Source: Diphasiastrum complanatum
Lineage: Eukaryota > Streptophyta > Lycopodiopsida > Lycopodiales > Lycopodiaceae
Length of the DNA: 64,000 bases
Direction of reading: 5' to 3'
Assembly (NCBI GenBank): GCA_029204225.1
Contig: CM055102.1
Location: forward strand, 10,055,456-10,119,455
Shown here: positions 30,961 to 43,108 of the stretch, piece after piece
How positions within the stretch are numbered: the first letter of the stretch is position 1
Layout of the letters: every line of letters begins with the position of its first letter
Translations under genes and position numbers: made by a program
The notes under the pieces: model-generated
Databases searched by the model: none
What the model was told of the DNA's origin: nothing
The model's input: only the letters and a program-made list of their open reading frames with translations

Positions 30961-31732
30961 AGGTGGTATCGGCTGGTGACCTCACTTGTCCATGCATACA
31001 AGAAAAAACATAAAGTGGACGTCAAATTTCGATGGATACTACAGATGTCAGAATCTGACGTCCATGATTGGATTTCAAAGCCACATTATTTTTCTAAAGT
31101 TTTCCCATTTTGTATTCTTGTAGGAGATTGTTGGAGATCAGCTTTTGCCACTTCTTCTCAACTCTATCAATTTCATTTGTCTCATTCCAAGTACAATTCT
31201 TTTGTTTTGTTATGTGCAACTAAGATTTCTTACTTTGTAACTTTTTCTTGTATACTATCTTCCTTGTATTGTATATTTTGTTTTCTCTTTCTTTTGTACT
31301 GTATACTATCTCAATGTAGCCACGAAATAATGGCCATAATTTTTATCTTTGATGATACAATTACCTGCAAGGTAGTGGCCCCCTGTGGAAGCGAAATAGC
31401 AGTGTAGTTGGTCAATGTGTATACTATAGGACCACTAATTTGTAAGTAGATCTAATCTGTCCATCGCTAGTTTGGAGGTCAATCTTACAAATTTGTAAAT
31501 CGTTAGGCAGAAAGCAACCACAAACTTGGTCCTAAAAACATTGAACTTTTCAAAGAATGGTGTTAAAGGATTATATTTTTTTCAACAACAAAGATTTTAA
31601 GCTTTCAAAACAATTATTTTCAAGAGGCTTCTACATGTTTCGCTTTTCACTAATTGCCAAAAATATAATTTTTTAACACCGTTCCTTGAAAAGTTGCCTT
31701 GAACTATATGCTTAACAAAAATTTGACCATCG
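30961..31732. other. Spacer, no gene recognised
   Basis: The 143-codon plus ORF (30976-31407) is rich in Phe/Cys/Leu with a run of hydrophobic residues. It reads like translated noncoding T-rich DNA rather than a real membrane protein. It may be LTR sequence of the Copia-3 lineage. Confidence 0.35.
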
Positions 31733-33113
31733 ATGTCACCTGGATTTGAGTATAATCTTGAGACCAGTGCTTCCTTTGATCCCTTTGTTCCTATCGGTAG
31801 CAAGGAGAAAGAAAGCAAGAATGTGTGTGTGAGAGAGCATAATGCCACATCAATAATGCGAGCAATAAGAAAGGTACAAGCATCACGTGGTAACTTGCCT
31901 CTGATCTTATGTATTCAAGCTGACAATTGTTGGAGGGAGAACAAGAACAAATTTATTTTTGGTCTTTGTTGTATGTTAGTGGCACATAACATCTTCCAAA
32001 AGGTAGAAATGAGATTTCTTTTGGTTGGCCACACACATAAAGACATAGATCAGGTTTTCAGTGTCATATCCAGGGCTTTGAAGTCCAAATCAGTTCACAC
32101 AATGTCAGATATGCTAGCACAAATTGGTGAAAAGATAGGTGGCGATCGTATTGAAAGCACTCAAGTAGAAATACTAGAATGAATGGTAGACTGGAAACAA
32201 TTTATAGATCATTGTATTGCTCAAGGAAATGATGGCTTAGAAGGACACAGCAATCCTCACTATTTTTGTTTTCAAATGATGAATGGTGAGCCAACCATGC
32301 AATGGAAATACTATTGATGGAGACAACGCATGGAGTGAACCTTTCAAACTGTTGCATCATGTACCTTCAAAAGATGAAGCCATCTTTCTAGCATCCACGA
32401 AGGATTTGGATCCAGATGAAATGAAAGGAATAATGTCCTTTATTGATTATTTGCAGTTCATGAGCTAGAAGTTTCTAGAATACAAGGGTCGCAATGATGC
32501 ATGTGTGGTGGAAACCACAAAACTTGTTGAATATCTTTCCAAAGAAAAAATGTTAACAGGATCAATGTATAGCCAAGATGCTTTTTGGCCATAATCCTTG
32601 CCAACCACTTTTGATTCATCTGTATCAACTTTGATCAATGAGGTCGAAATGGATGTAGAGTTATTACCCCGAAGATTTTGTGGGCGAAACGTTGATGCAC
32701 CTCTGGTTGAATTCATCCCACGTAGAGAAGTTGTGTTGGACAAGTTCGTTGCAATGCAGCCTCCAGATGAAGATGTTGTGGAGGGTTCCATTCCTATTTG
32801 GGTGGCAAAAGTTGTCGAAGTAAAGAAAAACTCAGAAGGCTTGGCCACAGAGTTTAAAGCATTAAGGTATGAACCAAAATCTAATCAACGACGTAGAAAC
32901 CAGAGACAAGTTCACAACTCGAAGTTGTATGGACCACAATATATGGATGTAGATACAGTTGTTCATGCATGGAAATCAAAGGCAAAAAAAACAATTAAAG
33001 CACATGGCTATACTGTGAAAAAATCAATATCTATTCCAGAAATATCAGTGGCAAACATCAAAGAATATCTGTCCAAATTATCCGATGAATGTGCAGCTAA
33101 TATTGATGAGTAG
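31733..33113 (+). pseudogene. DUF7869-type protein, C-terminal part
   Basis: Frame 1 (31733-32182) reads GNLPLILCIQADNCWREN, KFIFGLCCMLVAHNIF, RFLLVGHTHKDIDQVFSVI. The QxDNCxxENKN and GHTHxDIDQ motifs mark the DUF7869 family, often found in plant, algal and animal mobile genes. The RNase H-like reading is inference. After a stop and a shift the second frame follows: WSEPFKLLHHVPSKDEAIF (32330), a TAG at 32466, YLSKEKMLTGSMYSQDAFW, a TAA at 32593, then NEVEMDVELLPRRFCGRN, EGSIPIWVAKVVEVKKNSEG and a basic end. The N-terminal half is missing. At least three stops and one shift, so non-functional. Confidence 0.75.
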
Positions 33114-34073
33114 AGTTCATGATCATTGTAATTGTAGAGTCCTAGTTACAATCTTTGTCGCCATAATTATTGGACTTGCAATGTATTTAATTTAGTGAGT
33201 GTTGGCAGATTCCGAATCTGCAACAAGGCCAAATTTGGCTCCAAAAGACGTGTAATTCCTTCTGTAAATTCAGATGTAAATCCAGATTGGCAATTTTGTA
33301 GAAAGCCGACTTTTGTATGCTAGGGTGTGGGCATGTCACCCTATTATAAGTAAATCATATTCCATGGCATGTGTATTGTAAGCCCATGAGAAAAATAGTT
33401 TTTAATTCTCAACCTTTAGAATATTGAAATAGTAAATCACTAGTCTAAAAGGTTAAACTTCTACAAATTTGTCTAGAATTGCACCAAAGTTGTGCATCTT
33501 TTGTAATAGCCTCTTGACTAATGTAGGGTTTGGCCCAAGACCATTAATTATAAATGAATCACTTTTAGTGGCAAATGACACATTGTGATTAAATTTCTAT
33601 GAGAGTTCTTAGAATACAGCTTGTTCAAAGTAGTATATGATTGAGTGATGTTTATGTTTCTTTTAAATATCAAATTATGTTTATGTTTCTTTTAAATATC
33701 AGATTATGTTTATGTTTCTTTTGAAATTCTATATCAATGTTCATGTTTAAAAGTTGTCTATGTCATTTGGATCGACACTAATTTTGGACAATTATATTAG
33801 GTGCTCATAGCTATTGGACAAAAGCATCAATAAATTTTAGAAAGTTAACTAAATTGTGACTTGTTGACCAGATTTGTCTTGTTTGGCTTATAGTTGTATT
33901 AAAATGAGATTCAAACTTGAGAAAATCCACTTCAAAAATTAGTAAGTTTTTATTGTTTTTCTTATCTGGCTCTTTTGGTACCATGTGTAGAAAATAGTCC
34001 TAAATAAATTAAAAAGTCCAAAAGTAATTGAGACAATGTTAAGAACAAAATCTTAGTCGAATCAGCATAATGC
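33114..34073. other. AT-rich spacer
   Basis: No ORF with family features. It contains the 29-bp repeat at 33650-33736 and an ACCATGTGTAGAAAATAGTC stretch near 33980 that may be an old LTR edge. Confidence 0.4.
33650..33736 (+). repeat. 29-bp tandem repeat, three units
   Basis: GTTTATGTTTCTTTTAAATA and the nine bases after it recur at 33650, 33679 and 33708. The third unit has decayed at its end. Confidence 0.88.
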
Positions 34074-35915
34074 ATGTTATCACATGCAACACTTCCGAAG
34101 TCCTTCTGGGCTAAATTAGTTTCAATTGTAGCTTATATTCAGAACAAATGTCCTACTAAAGGTCTCTCAAACAAAATACCATATGAAATTTGGACAAGTT
34201 CCAAACCTTCTTTCTCAAACTTACGAGTTTTTGGATGTATTGCTTATGCGCAAATTCCACATGATCTCAGGAAGAAGCTCGACTCCCAGAGTATCAAAGC
34301 AATTTTCATCAACTACACTACTTCAGATAAAGCTTATAAGCTGTTTGATCCTGTTGAGTCGAAGATATTCACTAGCCAGAATGTCTTCTTCATTGAAGAT
34401 CAGTTTATTGACCTCAAAAGGTAAAGGCAAAGCTCATATAAACTTTCGGACTCTTCCAGAACATCAAACTTTCAAGTTCCAAATCTGACTATTCCTATTG
34501 AAGGTCCAAGTTATCCACTCCCAACAAATAACTTATCAACGACGAAGCTGAATATGATGATGTTGTAGCTCAACAACTACAACATGATCAACTTCGATCA
34601 TCACCCAGAAGATCGACAAGAGTTAGCAGACCACCTAACAATCAACGAGTCTACAACTTACCTTGTTCAAGAATCGACGACTATCGAAGAGGCACTTAGT
34701 TAGCCCGATTTCCAACCCGATTCTGATCTCTGGAAAGAACCTATGGATAAAGAGTATTAATCTCTTATCAAGAACCAGACTTGTACAATTGTCGAATTAC
34801 CTGCCAGCAGAAATGTAGTTGATTGCAAATGGTTATTCAAAATCAAGTACAAGGTAGATGGAAGTATCGATCAAAGAAAGGCTCGACCTGTAGATAGAGC
34901 ATACTATCAAGTACAGAACGTCGACTACATTGAGACCTTTAGTCCAGTAGTTAAACATTCTTCTATCAGACTTCTATTGTCATTTGCTGCTGCATCAGAT
35001 TTGGAAATACATCAAATGGATGTATAGACATCATGTCTTAATGGAGTTATTGAAGAGGACATTTACATGGTACAACCTAAAGGTTACAATATCAAAGGTA
35101 AACAAAATCATGTATGTAAACTCCATAAAGCACTTTATGGCTTGAAGCAATCTGTTCGAACATGGTTTCAGAGGATCAATACTTTCCTTATTGATCACGG
35201 CTACACACCAAGCTCTTCAGTTTCAAATGTCTACTTCAAGTCTATGCAACATTTCTTTATCATCATCACTTTGTATGTAGACGACACATTGCTTTTCAGC
35301 AACAATATCGATCTAATAAAGGAAGCTAAGACAATGCTATCTTCCAAATTCGACATGACCAATCTGGGCGAAGCTCATTACTGTCTAGGTATTCAAATCC
35401 AAAGAGATAGAAAATAGCAGTTTTACATTTCTCAGCAAAGATACATTCACAATATCTTAATCAGACATAATATGATGAATTGCAAATTAGCTCTCTCACC
35501 AGTGGATCCAAGACTCAAGATGTCGAAGGTCCAATGTCCCCAAACAATCAAAGAGAAGGAGCAGATGTGTGAGTATCCTTATCATTTGATAATAGGATTT
35601 CTTATGTATGCGATGATCTTTACTAGACTAGACATAGCTTTTGTAGTCAATTCCTTGAGTCAGTATATGACCAATCTTGGTATAGCACATTGGAAGGCTC
35701 TTATCAATGTCATGAGATATCTTTGAGCTACTATGGAATTTTGCATTTGTTATGGAGGAGTCGACAGCGATAAACTCAATATTCTCAGTGGTTTTTCAGA
35801 TGCAAGTTGGGCAGGAGATGTAGACACTCGCAAATCCACTCCAGGATTTATATATTTCTTCAACAATGATCCTATTTCATGGAACAATCACAAGGTGCAC
35901 AAGCGCAAGACTTAG
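34074..35915 (+). pseudogene. Copia-4 integrase end, RT and RNase H start
   Basis: Pieces in order: integrase C-terminal region (34074-34424: NKIPYEIWTSSKPSFSNLR, FGCIAYAQIPHDLRKKL); linker with SPRRSTRVSRPP-type residues; RT (34700-35417: RNVVDCKWLFKIKYKVDG, ETFSPVVKHSSIRLLLSF, GVIEEDIYMVQPKGY, HKALYGLKQSVRTWFQRIN, TLYVDDTLLFSNN) with several stops; 35472-35726 (MYAMIFTRLDIAFVVNSLS); RNase H start (35733-35915: GFSDASWAGDVDTRKST), cut off at about 35905. It is related to Copia-3. Gag, protease and the integrase core are absent. Confidence 0.87.
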
Positions 35916-37867
35916 ACGTGGAAGTGCACAAGTGCCACCATTGACTCCATGTGTACATGTGAACTTGCACCAAGATATGTCTCAAAAAGACATTTGGAAC
36001 AAGGATATGCCTTTTGTAATGCATGATCATGAAGGCAACATGGATGACATGATGTATGCAGTCCTCACTTTATGAGGAGAAAGATTATATCGAAGAGGAG
36101 CTAATCAACATTAAAGAACTATCAATCGACACTATTGTTTGCCAGGTCTTGAACCCCATGAAGGCTATTATCTAAAGCCAAAATAGAAGATCAAAGAGCT
36201 CCAAGCTAAGATAAAATGACTCAAGAACTAGAAGGAAAAAGAAGTCAGTCCTATCAAGAAATCGATAACGCATACCTATATGGAGTCGATAGCCATCATG
36301 AGTATCTAGCCTCCATCTTCAAAAATTAAGAAGAGAGAATGATAGTCTGAAATACAAAATTAAGGACACTCTATATGTGAAAGAACTTGCTATTGAATCA
36401 AATGAAACATATCTGAAATTACTTTCAGATCAAGTTCAGAGTAAGATACCTAATTGGAACTTTTTGAATAAGAGGAATTCTCTAGGGATTGTAGGAACAA
36501 TCTGGATCTAGAGCAGGTTTGAAAGTTGAATCATTGTCTATAAGTAGTACGGTAAATGGTCAAAGGTTACTAGTTCCATTTTGGTTGGAATAGATGTAAG
36601 TTTGATCAGAAGTTAAGTCTGAGAGTTTTGTATTGGATCAACCTAATCTTAGTTTGAGTACTAGGATCAGAGAGGGGTTGATTGAGTGGATGAAATTATG
36701 TGATTAGAGGTAAGTTGGATTGGAAAACTGTTGAGATTGAATGTTATTCGTCTCAAAGATTTCTCGGATATGTTATTTACTCATGAGTAATAGAGTTACA
36801 AGATCTTAGTGAGATATGTGAGTAACATATGTGGGTTCTGGAAGAATCTGCCAAATAAAAAATGTGTTTATGTATTGGATGATAGTGAGATTATTCACAT
36901 ATGTGCACGATTAATCTTGTATGAATCTACCATGTATTCCTGGTTACTAGAGTTATTTGGTGCACTTAACCTAGTCGGTGAACATAAATATGTGATTAAG
37001 TATTGTTTTGACAAATACTTGCAGAGTTAACAAGAGGCTTGTTGCTTGTTTTTTGTATACTAATGGAGTTTTTGATGACATGCTAAAGACCATAATGTTC
37101 AGGGTGTTGGATTCAAGTTGGTCTCGCTATGTATACATCAAATCTTTATTGCTTTTGCTTGCAGGAACTCGAATTTGGGAGAGGGATTCAAACTCGCTGA
37201 GAGACAAGCTATCTATGGACCATAAGTGGATCAAAAAGAGCCTGATCTAATGCAGCAGAGCCCTGTATGGACAGAGAGCTCACACGTGTGAAATCAACCC
37301 TCATTAATTGAGTGCTACTTCTCTAGATTTGATCCAAATTTGATGTTTTATAGCTTGTTGGATAGGTATTGAAGAGTAGAATGTGTTGCTCATGTTTCTA
37401 AATCAATTTGATTTGATTTTAGAATAGTTTTAGGCAACAGAGGGTTTGAGAGAGTACTCAACTCGTGGGATATGCCAAAGTGAACACACATCAGTTCTTT
37501 TCACCATTTTCATCAATTTTCATTGTCAATCAAGTAAAATTGGATAGAAGTGAGTCTTCTGAGGTCTTAGACTTTTCATTTCACACAAATTACTATGTTT
37601 GAGTTGAAAGTAAGTTCCTAGAGATTTTATTAGTACTTTGAATCTCGTGGGAGAGATAGACTTCTTACTTGCATGTGCTTCTTTTTTGTGACTGAAGCAA
37701 GATCCAAATTCAAGATAGATTGATTTTCTGTGTTGAGAATTTGTTCTCACATCCATTGCTAGATTTCATAGGTTGGATTAACATCAGTATTAGATCCTAG
37801 ATTGACATAGTTAGCAACATCCTTTCAACTCCATTTTCTATCATTACTAGAATTTCTCATAGAGAAG
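35916..37867. other. Spacer with a repeat shared with Gypsy-1
   Basis: 36.6-37.03 kb is homologous to 13.9-14.36 kb (right arm of Gypsy-1). A CACACGTGTG palindrome at 37281-37290 suggests LTR or leader sequence of Copia-5, but no paired LTR or clear primer binding site is visible. Short ORFs only. Confidence 0.5.
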
Positions 37868-40024
37868 ATGTCTTCATCTGGTTCACATTTCTTGGAGCAC
37901 AGTGAGAGATTGGCATCTTCCAATTATGCAATGTGGAAGATCAGAATGGAATCATTACTGATTCTACAAGATGTAATGGATATTGTGAGTGGAGTTGAAG
38001 AAGAACCTACTGCATCTAATTAAGCTGCAGCATTTCACAAAAGAACCAGAATTGCCCTTCATTTCATAAATATGAATGTAACCAATGAAGTGTTAAGAGA
38101 AATCAGTACATGCACCACTGCCAAGGATGCTCGGGATACTCTAATACAATCTATGAAATCAAGAATACTTCTAGATTGCTTACACTTAGAAACCAAATAT
38201 TTCTAAGTTATCAGAGAGTAGATGAGAGTGCTTCATCATATGTCATGAGAGTTAGCTAGTATTGGTGATGCTCTTAAGAACACTGAACTTGTTCAAGTAG
38301 TCCTAAATGGACTTAGAGATGAGTATGACAATATTGTGCATACTTATGCTATCATGGAGGATCTTCCATCATTGGAGACACTGCAAGGTGTTCTCATTAC
38401 TGAAGAAAACAGGCAAGAGAACAAGATGCTGAGGATCAACATACTTTCATTGAAAGATGGTGGAGATAACAAAGCACTCTTCATCAGAGACAAGCCAAGA
38501 GGCAAGGAAAAAGGACAACAACACTTCAAGAAGGACAAAGCCAAAGAAGGTGGTGAGGATCAATCCTCACAAGCTGCAACATCCAGTGGCAAGAAGAAGC
38601 TGTCAAAGATCAAGTGTTTTTTCTATGGCAAGAAAGGACACTATGCATCAAACTGTTTCACGAAGAAGAACCAATCTAAGCAAGCTAACCTTACTAATGA
38701 GGATGACTGTGAGGGTGTTGAGAGTGAAAGAGAGGATTCATTAATGATATCTAATTTTTCATCTTTTCTTTTTAAGAATGAAGAAGTCTGGTGGATAGAT
38801 AGTGGGGCTAGTTCCCATATGTCTAGTTCTAGGAACTCTTCCACTAATCTCATGCCATATCTAGGTGCAAAAAGATCAATCTATACTGCTAATGATGTAG
38901 AGTGTAGGATTGAAGGAATTGGTAGTATTCCATTGCATGCATTATCATCAAAATCTTTTTGCTTACATGATGTACTTTATGTACCTAGATTGACCAAGAA
39001 TCTCATTAGTGTAGGTCAGTTGTTTGATAGTGGATTGGATGTCAAGTTTGAAGTTGACAAGTGTATAATCTCAAGAGAAAATAAACTTATTGCTAAGGGA
39101 CCTAGAATTGGTAAGTTGTACAAACTAGATTCGAGGGAGAGTGCTAACGTTTCAGATACTACTTATGAGTCCTTCGGGAGGATCTGTGGAAAAAGAGATT
39201 GGGTCATCCCAATTTCAAAGCCATGAAATCTATGTTCAAGGAAAGAAAACTTGTTGGACTACCAAAGACACTGTCAAAGGAGCTTCTACCTTGTGAAGCT
39301 TGTATGCTAGCAAAATCACACAGAAGGCCTTTTCCTAGATCAAGCATCAAAACAAAGCAACCATTTGAACTAGTGCACTCTGATGTTCATTTCTCATCAA
39401 CTAAGATCAAAGGAGGAGCAAACTGCATTGTTTTCTTTGTAGATGATTATACAAGATATTCTTGGATCTATATGTTGTCTTCAAAAGCCATGGTCTATGA
39501 TGTTTTTCTTACTTTCAAAGCTTATGTAGAAAAGTAGTTTTCTTTCAAGTTGAAAGCTTTGAGAAGTGATAGTGGAGGAGAATACACTTCCAATAAGTTT
39601 AAAGAGAGAGAAGACATTCAAAGAGAGTTTTCTTGTTCATATACTCCTCAACAAAATGGAATTGCTGAGAGTTCTTCTCACTTTGTGTGAATGTGCGAAA
39701 GCCATTAGGCTAGAAGCTTCTCTGCCTAAAGAATTTTGGGGAGAGGCAGTTGCATGTGCAAACTATCTTTGTAATAGGCTTCCAAATCTTGCAATAGGAG
39801 GAAAAACACCATTTAAGATGTTGTATAAGAAAAAGCCTAAGGTAGATTATCTTAGGATTTTTGGCTGTGTATGCTTTGTGCATGTGCCTCTAGGAACTAG
39901 GAAGAAAGAAGATCCTAGTGCAATTAAAGAAATTTTTGTAGGATATGCATCCACTAAAAAATCATACAAAGTATATCTTCCTTCTACTAACAGAAATGTT
40001 GTTTTTCTTTTGATTTCTAAGTAA
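37868..40024 (+). pseudogene. Copia-5 Gag-protease-integrase, decayed and truncated
   Basis: The start MSSSGSHFLEHSERLASSN (37868) leads into Gag (MWKIRMESLLILQDVMD), stops after PTASN, and is shifted in the middle. The longest ORF, 38336-39226, has a zinc knuckle CFFYGKKGHYASNC whose second Cys is Tyr, then the protease DSGASSHMSS. GAG-pre-integrase and integrase core follow (39199-39537: GHPNFKAMKSMF, VHSDVHFSSTKIKG, DDYTRYSWIYMLSSK), then a stop, LRSDSGGEYTSNKF and 39566-40024 (LCECAKAIRLEASLPKEFW). It ends inside the integrase C-terminal region at LPSTNRNVV. RT and RNase H are missing. Confidence 0.85.
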
Positions 40025-41861
40025 TATTTTAGCTGATTTGAATATTTATTGCAAAATTCTATCTTGTACCATAGGTTACTGGCACTTTTTTCTTTCATTG
40101 TTTATCTCTAACATAATGATAATGCAAATCAATGTGCTCTTTTTAAAGTGAAATTTCTTGTTCAGATTTTTAAGTATAAGCAGATTTTCATGTATCGGTG
40201 TCCCCACCTTGATCATAGTGTGTGCATAGAGTTGTCCTCAAATTTCCTTCCCTGGAATAATTTTTGGTATAACATAATCCAAGGCCAATTGCTTGCTTAT
40301 GTGCTTGATTGAAGTGCAAAAAGAGTATACGTTAGTGACAACATTATAGTTTCCATTCAAAGACATTGATATAAGTTGAGCGTATTTATTTACCTTGGCC
40401 TTGTGTAGGCGTCCACCTTAAAATTCAAGGGCATTCCTAAGGTCAGAGGTTCAACCTTCAATCTTTGTGGAGGACCAAGCCATCACTAAACTAGGAGTGA
40501 TGGGCTCCTTGCAATTTAACTCTGCAGAAGTGATCGTCGCATCTAAGGACATGGTGGTATCACCCACCTTCGCCCTTAGATTGTTGAGAACCCACCATTG
40601 TCATTGCAATGGTGGTGCAAAATATGGTGATCCCTTTGTAGGCCTCTCCTTGATTGTTTTATTCATTGTTGTCAAGTTTCTGAATGTCATCTGACATATC
40701 GTTGGATTTGCAAAGACACTTGGGAACATAATTTTTGCTAGTGTTCTCTCTCATTCTACAACCTGCCACAATCACATGTTATAGTGATTTTTATTTTATT
40801 TATGCTAGTCGTGGAAGGAACATTGTTTTACTTTGGTCACATTCTCCTAATGAATCTCTATCTTCAATGCAATTTGAGATTCCTACATTTGCACCTCTCA
40901 GTCTCTACAACCTAGGTGTTGAATGTCATTCCCACACATACAACACTACTTCCAAACTTTCAAGAATTTCACAAGCAAGAGATTGGGCATTATCCTCCCT
41001 AGCCTTTAAAATCTGAAAAGCTTTTGCGTCGTAACCAACCATATACACTCACTATGCTGCCCCCCCTAAACCCACCATATGCGCTCATTATGCCCCCATC
41101 GGGCCGTTTGTGTCTTACAACTCTCATCACATCTTGGATTTCTGATTTGTGTGGCTCATCACGCCTAAACCATAAACTTTCAATCTTTGATCCCTTTTTC
41201 TAAACCATAAATCCAAAACTCTAAGCCTTAAAGCCTTACCCCTAAACAATAAACTCTTCCCTAGACCCCTAAGTCCCCTAACCCTCATAGTAAACCCTAA
41301 ACCCAATACCCTGAAGCCCAAATCCTATATCCAATACACTGAAGTATGGCTGCTTATGCTACACAACCAGTGTGAGATTGTCACCATTCTACTTCTTTTG
41401 TTTCTTTTTAATACTTGAGTAGACATAGAATGATGTAAACTGCTCTAAACTAGTTTGTTGTGCATGTTTATTAGCCCTCGCAATTTAAACTACCACCACT
41501 TTTCAAATGCATGGCATGCACGTTTCTGGGATGCTCTTATCATTTCTTACCTTAAATTTCTGAACCCCTTATCCCTATACCCCTTACTCTCTAGACCAGG
41601 TACCCTAGATTCCTATTTAATCTCTTACTCCTTATGTTGTCTGATAGTTGGGTGAGACGTCTACTTATGTGAAGCTTTCCTGAATAACCTTCCATACCTA
41701 GTGTCAAAAACTCTTTTGCTATAGTTCGTAAATCAATCTTGAAAAACCTAATGAACGGTTTCTGAAAAATACCGATGGAGTTAAGGTATGTAAGATGCAA
41801 GCGGTATCTAAGATTGTTCAATAGATTTTAATATCTCATTGAAATATGCAAACATGATTGA
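40025..41861. other. Spacer, mostly unassigned
   Basis: No recognisable gene. ORFs of 75 and 93 codons (40467-40694, 40735-41016) have no family features. See the telomere-like stretch at 41150-41335. Confidence 0.4.
41150..41335 (+). repeat. Degenerate telomere-like (CCCTAAA) stretch
   Basis: Many variants of CCTAAAC and CCCTAA occur in ~185 bases (CACGCCTAAACCATAAAC, TACCCCTAAACAATAAAC, CCCCTAACCCTC, AGTAAACCCTAAACCCAATA). The plant telomere repeat is TTTAGGG, which reads CCCTAAA on this strand. Only one exact heptamer remains, so it is old or a chance C/T/A-rich tract. Confidence 0.5.
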
Positions 41862-42515
41862 TGTGAGAGATTTCAACTAGTTTAGTCTAGTTTAGTCATA
41901 TTTTGGTAAATTGTCAGTATGAGGCCAAAACTCATTTTAGACTTAGAGATAAACTTTTTGAAGTTATATTAATTTAAAATACATTTAATAAACACTTTTT
42001 GAAAGTGTGGAAAAGTTGGTAGTCGAGTTTGAGAGAGATTCAAATTTGAACTTTGGGTACATTGAATCTAGACCCAAAATTAGTAGGGTTTACATTTTGG
42101 AGGGAAAGCCAAGTGGCCAAATAGGGTTTGGACACTCTATAAAAGGATGTAACTCATGGAGAGACACATCTTCTCTCTTCTCTCTCTCATTTCATCATTA
42201 TACATGGTCCTCTTTGGGTTTTACTACTCATTGGTGCACTTTCTTGATGTTATCTTGCAATCTTGTGTGTAAAATGTCCATATTTTGTTATTTTCGGTTT
42301 CACACGTGTGAAATATAGTAGGGTACTGTAATTTTATGGAAAACAATTATATTTTATATTTTGGTTCATGTTTGATCAGTATCTCTTTGAGTTTGCATCT
42401 CATTTTGTATGTAGATGCTGATTTTTCTACATTGGCAGGATTGTTGGTTTGCTCCTTATTGTAACCAAAGGTCAGGGACATGGATTGGATCTTGAATGAT
42501 CTGAAATCCTTCACA
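41862..42515 (+). mobile_element. Copia-6 5' LTR
   Basis: 654 bases from TGTGAGAGATT to AATCCTTCACA. It is homologous to the Copia-2 LTR. TCTATAAAAGG near 42136 is a good TATA box. The CACACGTGTG palindrome at 42301-42310 lies ~165 bases downstream of it. Confidence 0.87.
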
Positions 42516-42527
42516 TGGTCTCAGAGC
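42516..42527 (+). promoter_or_regulatory. Copia-6 primer binding site
   Basis: TGGTCTCAGAGC directly follows the LTR, one base different from the TGGTATCAGAGC of its neighbours. The ~580-base leader up to gag has no ORF of note. Confidence 0.85.
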
Positions 42528-43108
42528 TATTGTGTTTTGGGTTATGAAAGTATCATCCATCTTTAGCAAGTATTTGGAGGAGTTACCAATGCTAGAGCAT
42601 ACTAGATTGATTTCTACTAAAAAATCAGCATTTTTGCATGTGTAGAATTAATCTTTTGTAGGTCAAAACTCAATATAGGGTTATATACTTGATCAATTCC
42701 AATTTCACACTTGGCTTACTGGATTTAGATGATTTTTGGTGCATTAGAAAGGTCTCATTGGAGTCTACAAGAAGATATATCAAGTTTTTAGAAATTACAT
42801 GTAGAATTTGAGATATTCAGTTTTTTGTGATTTTGTCAGAACCCTAATTTTGATTGGATCTCTAGTTTGTGAGGTTACTGAACTTCATTTGAGTGTGTTT
42901 CAATCTTAGGAAGTGGCAAAAATCATTAGATTGAGGATAGATCATAGGTTGATCAAGATCTCACTATTCTATGTGTTGATTTTGTAGCTAGAAGAGATTT
43001 GAGAGGTTCCATATCTTTGTGATTTCTTCTTGAGTTCATTTGTTGACATTCAAGAAAGTGATTTGTGCATTAGAACAGGTTGAAAGAAGAAGATCAGGTC
43101 ACTTCAAC

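Noticed and set aside
30976-31407. 143-codon hydrophobic plus ORF, possible membrane protein
   Set aside because: Composition follows the T-rich DNA, with repeated CTTGTATTGTATATT-type stretches; start and context do not support a gene.
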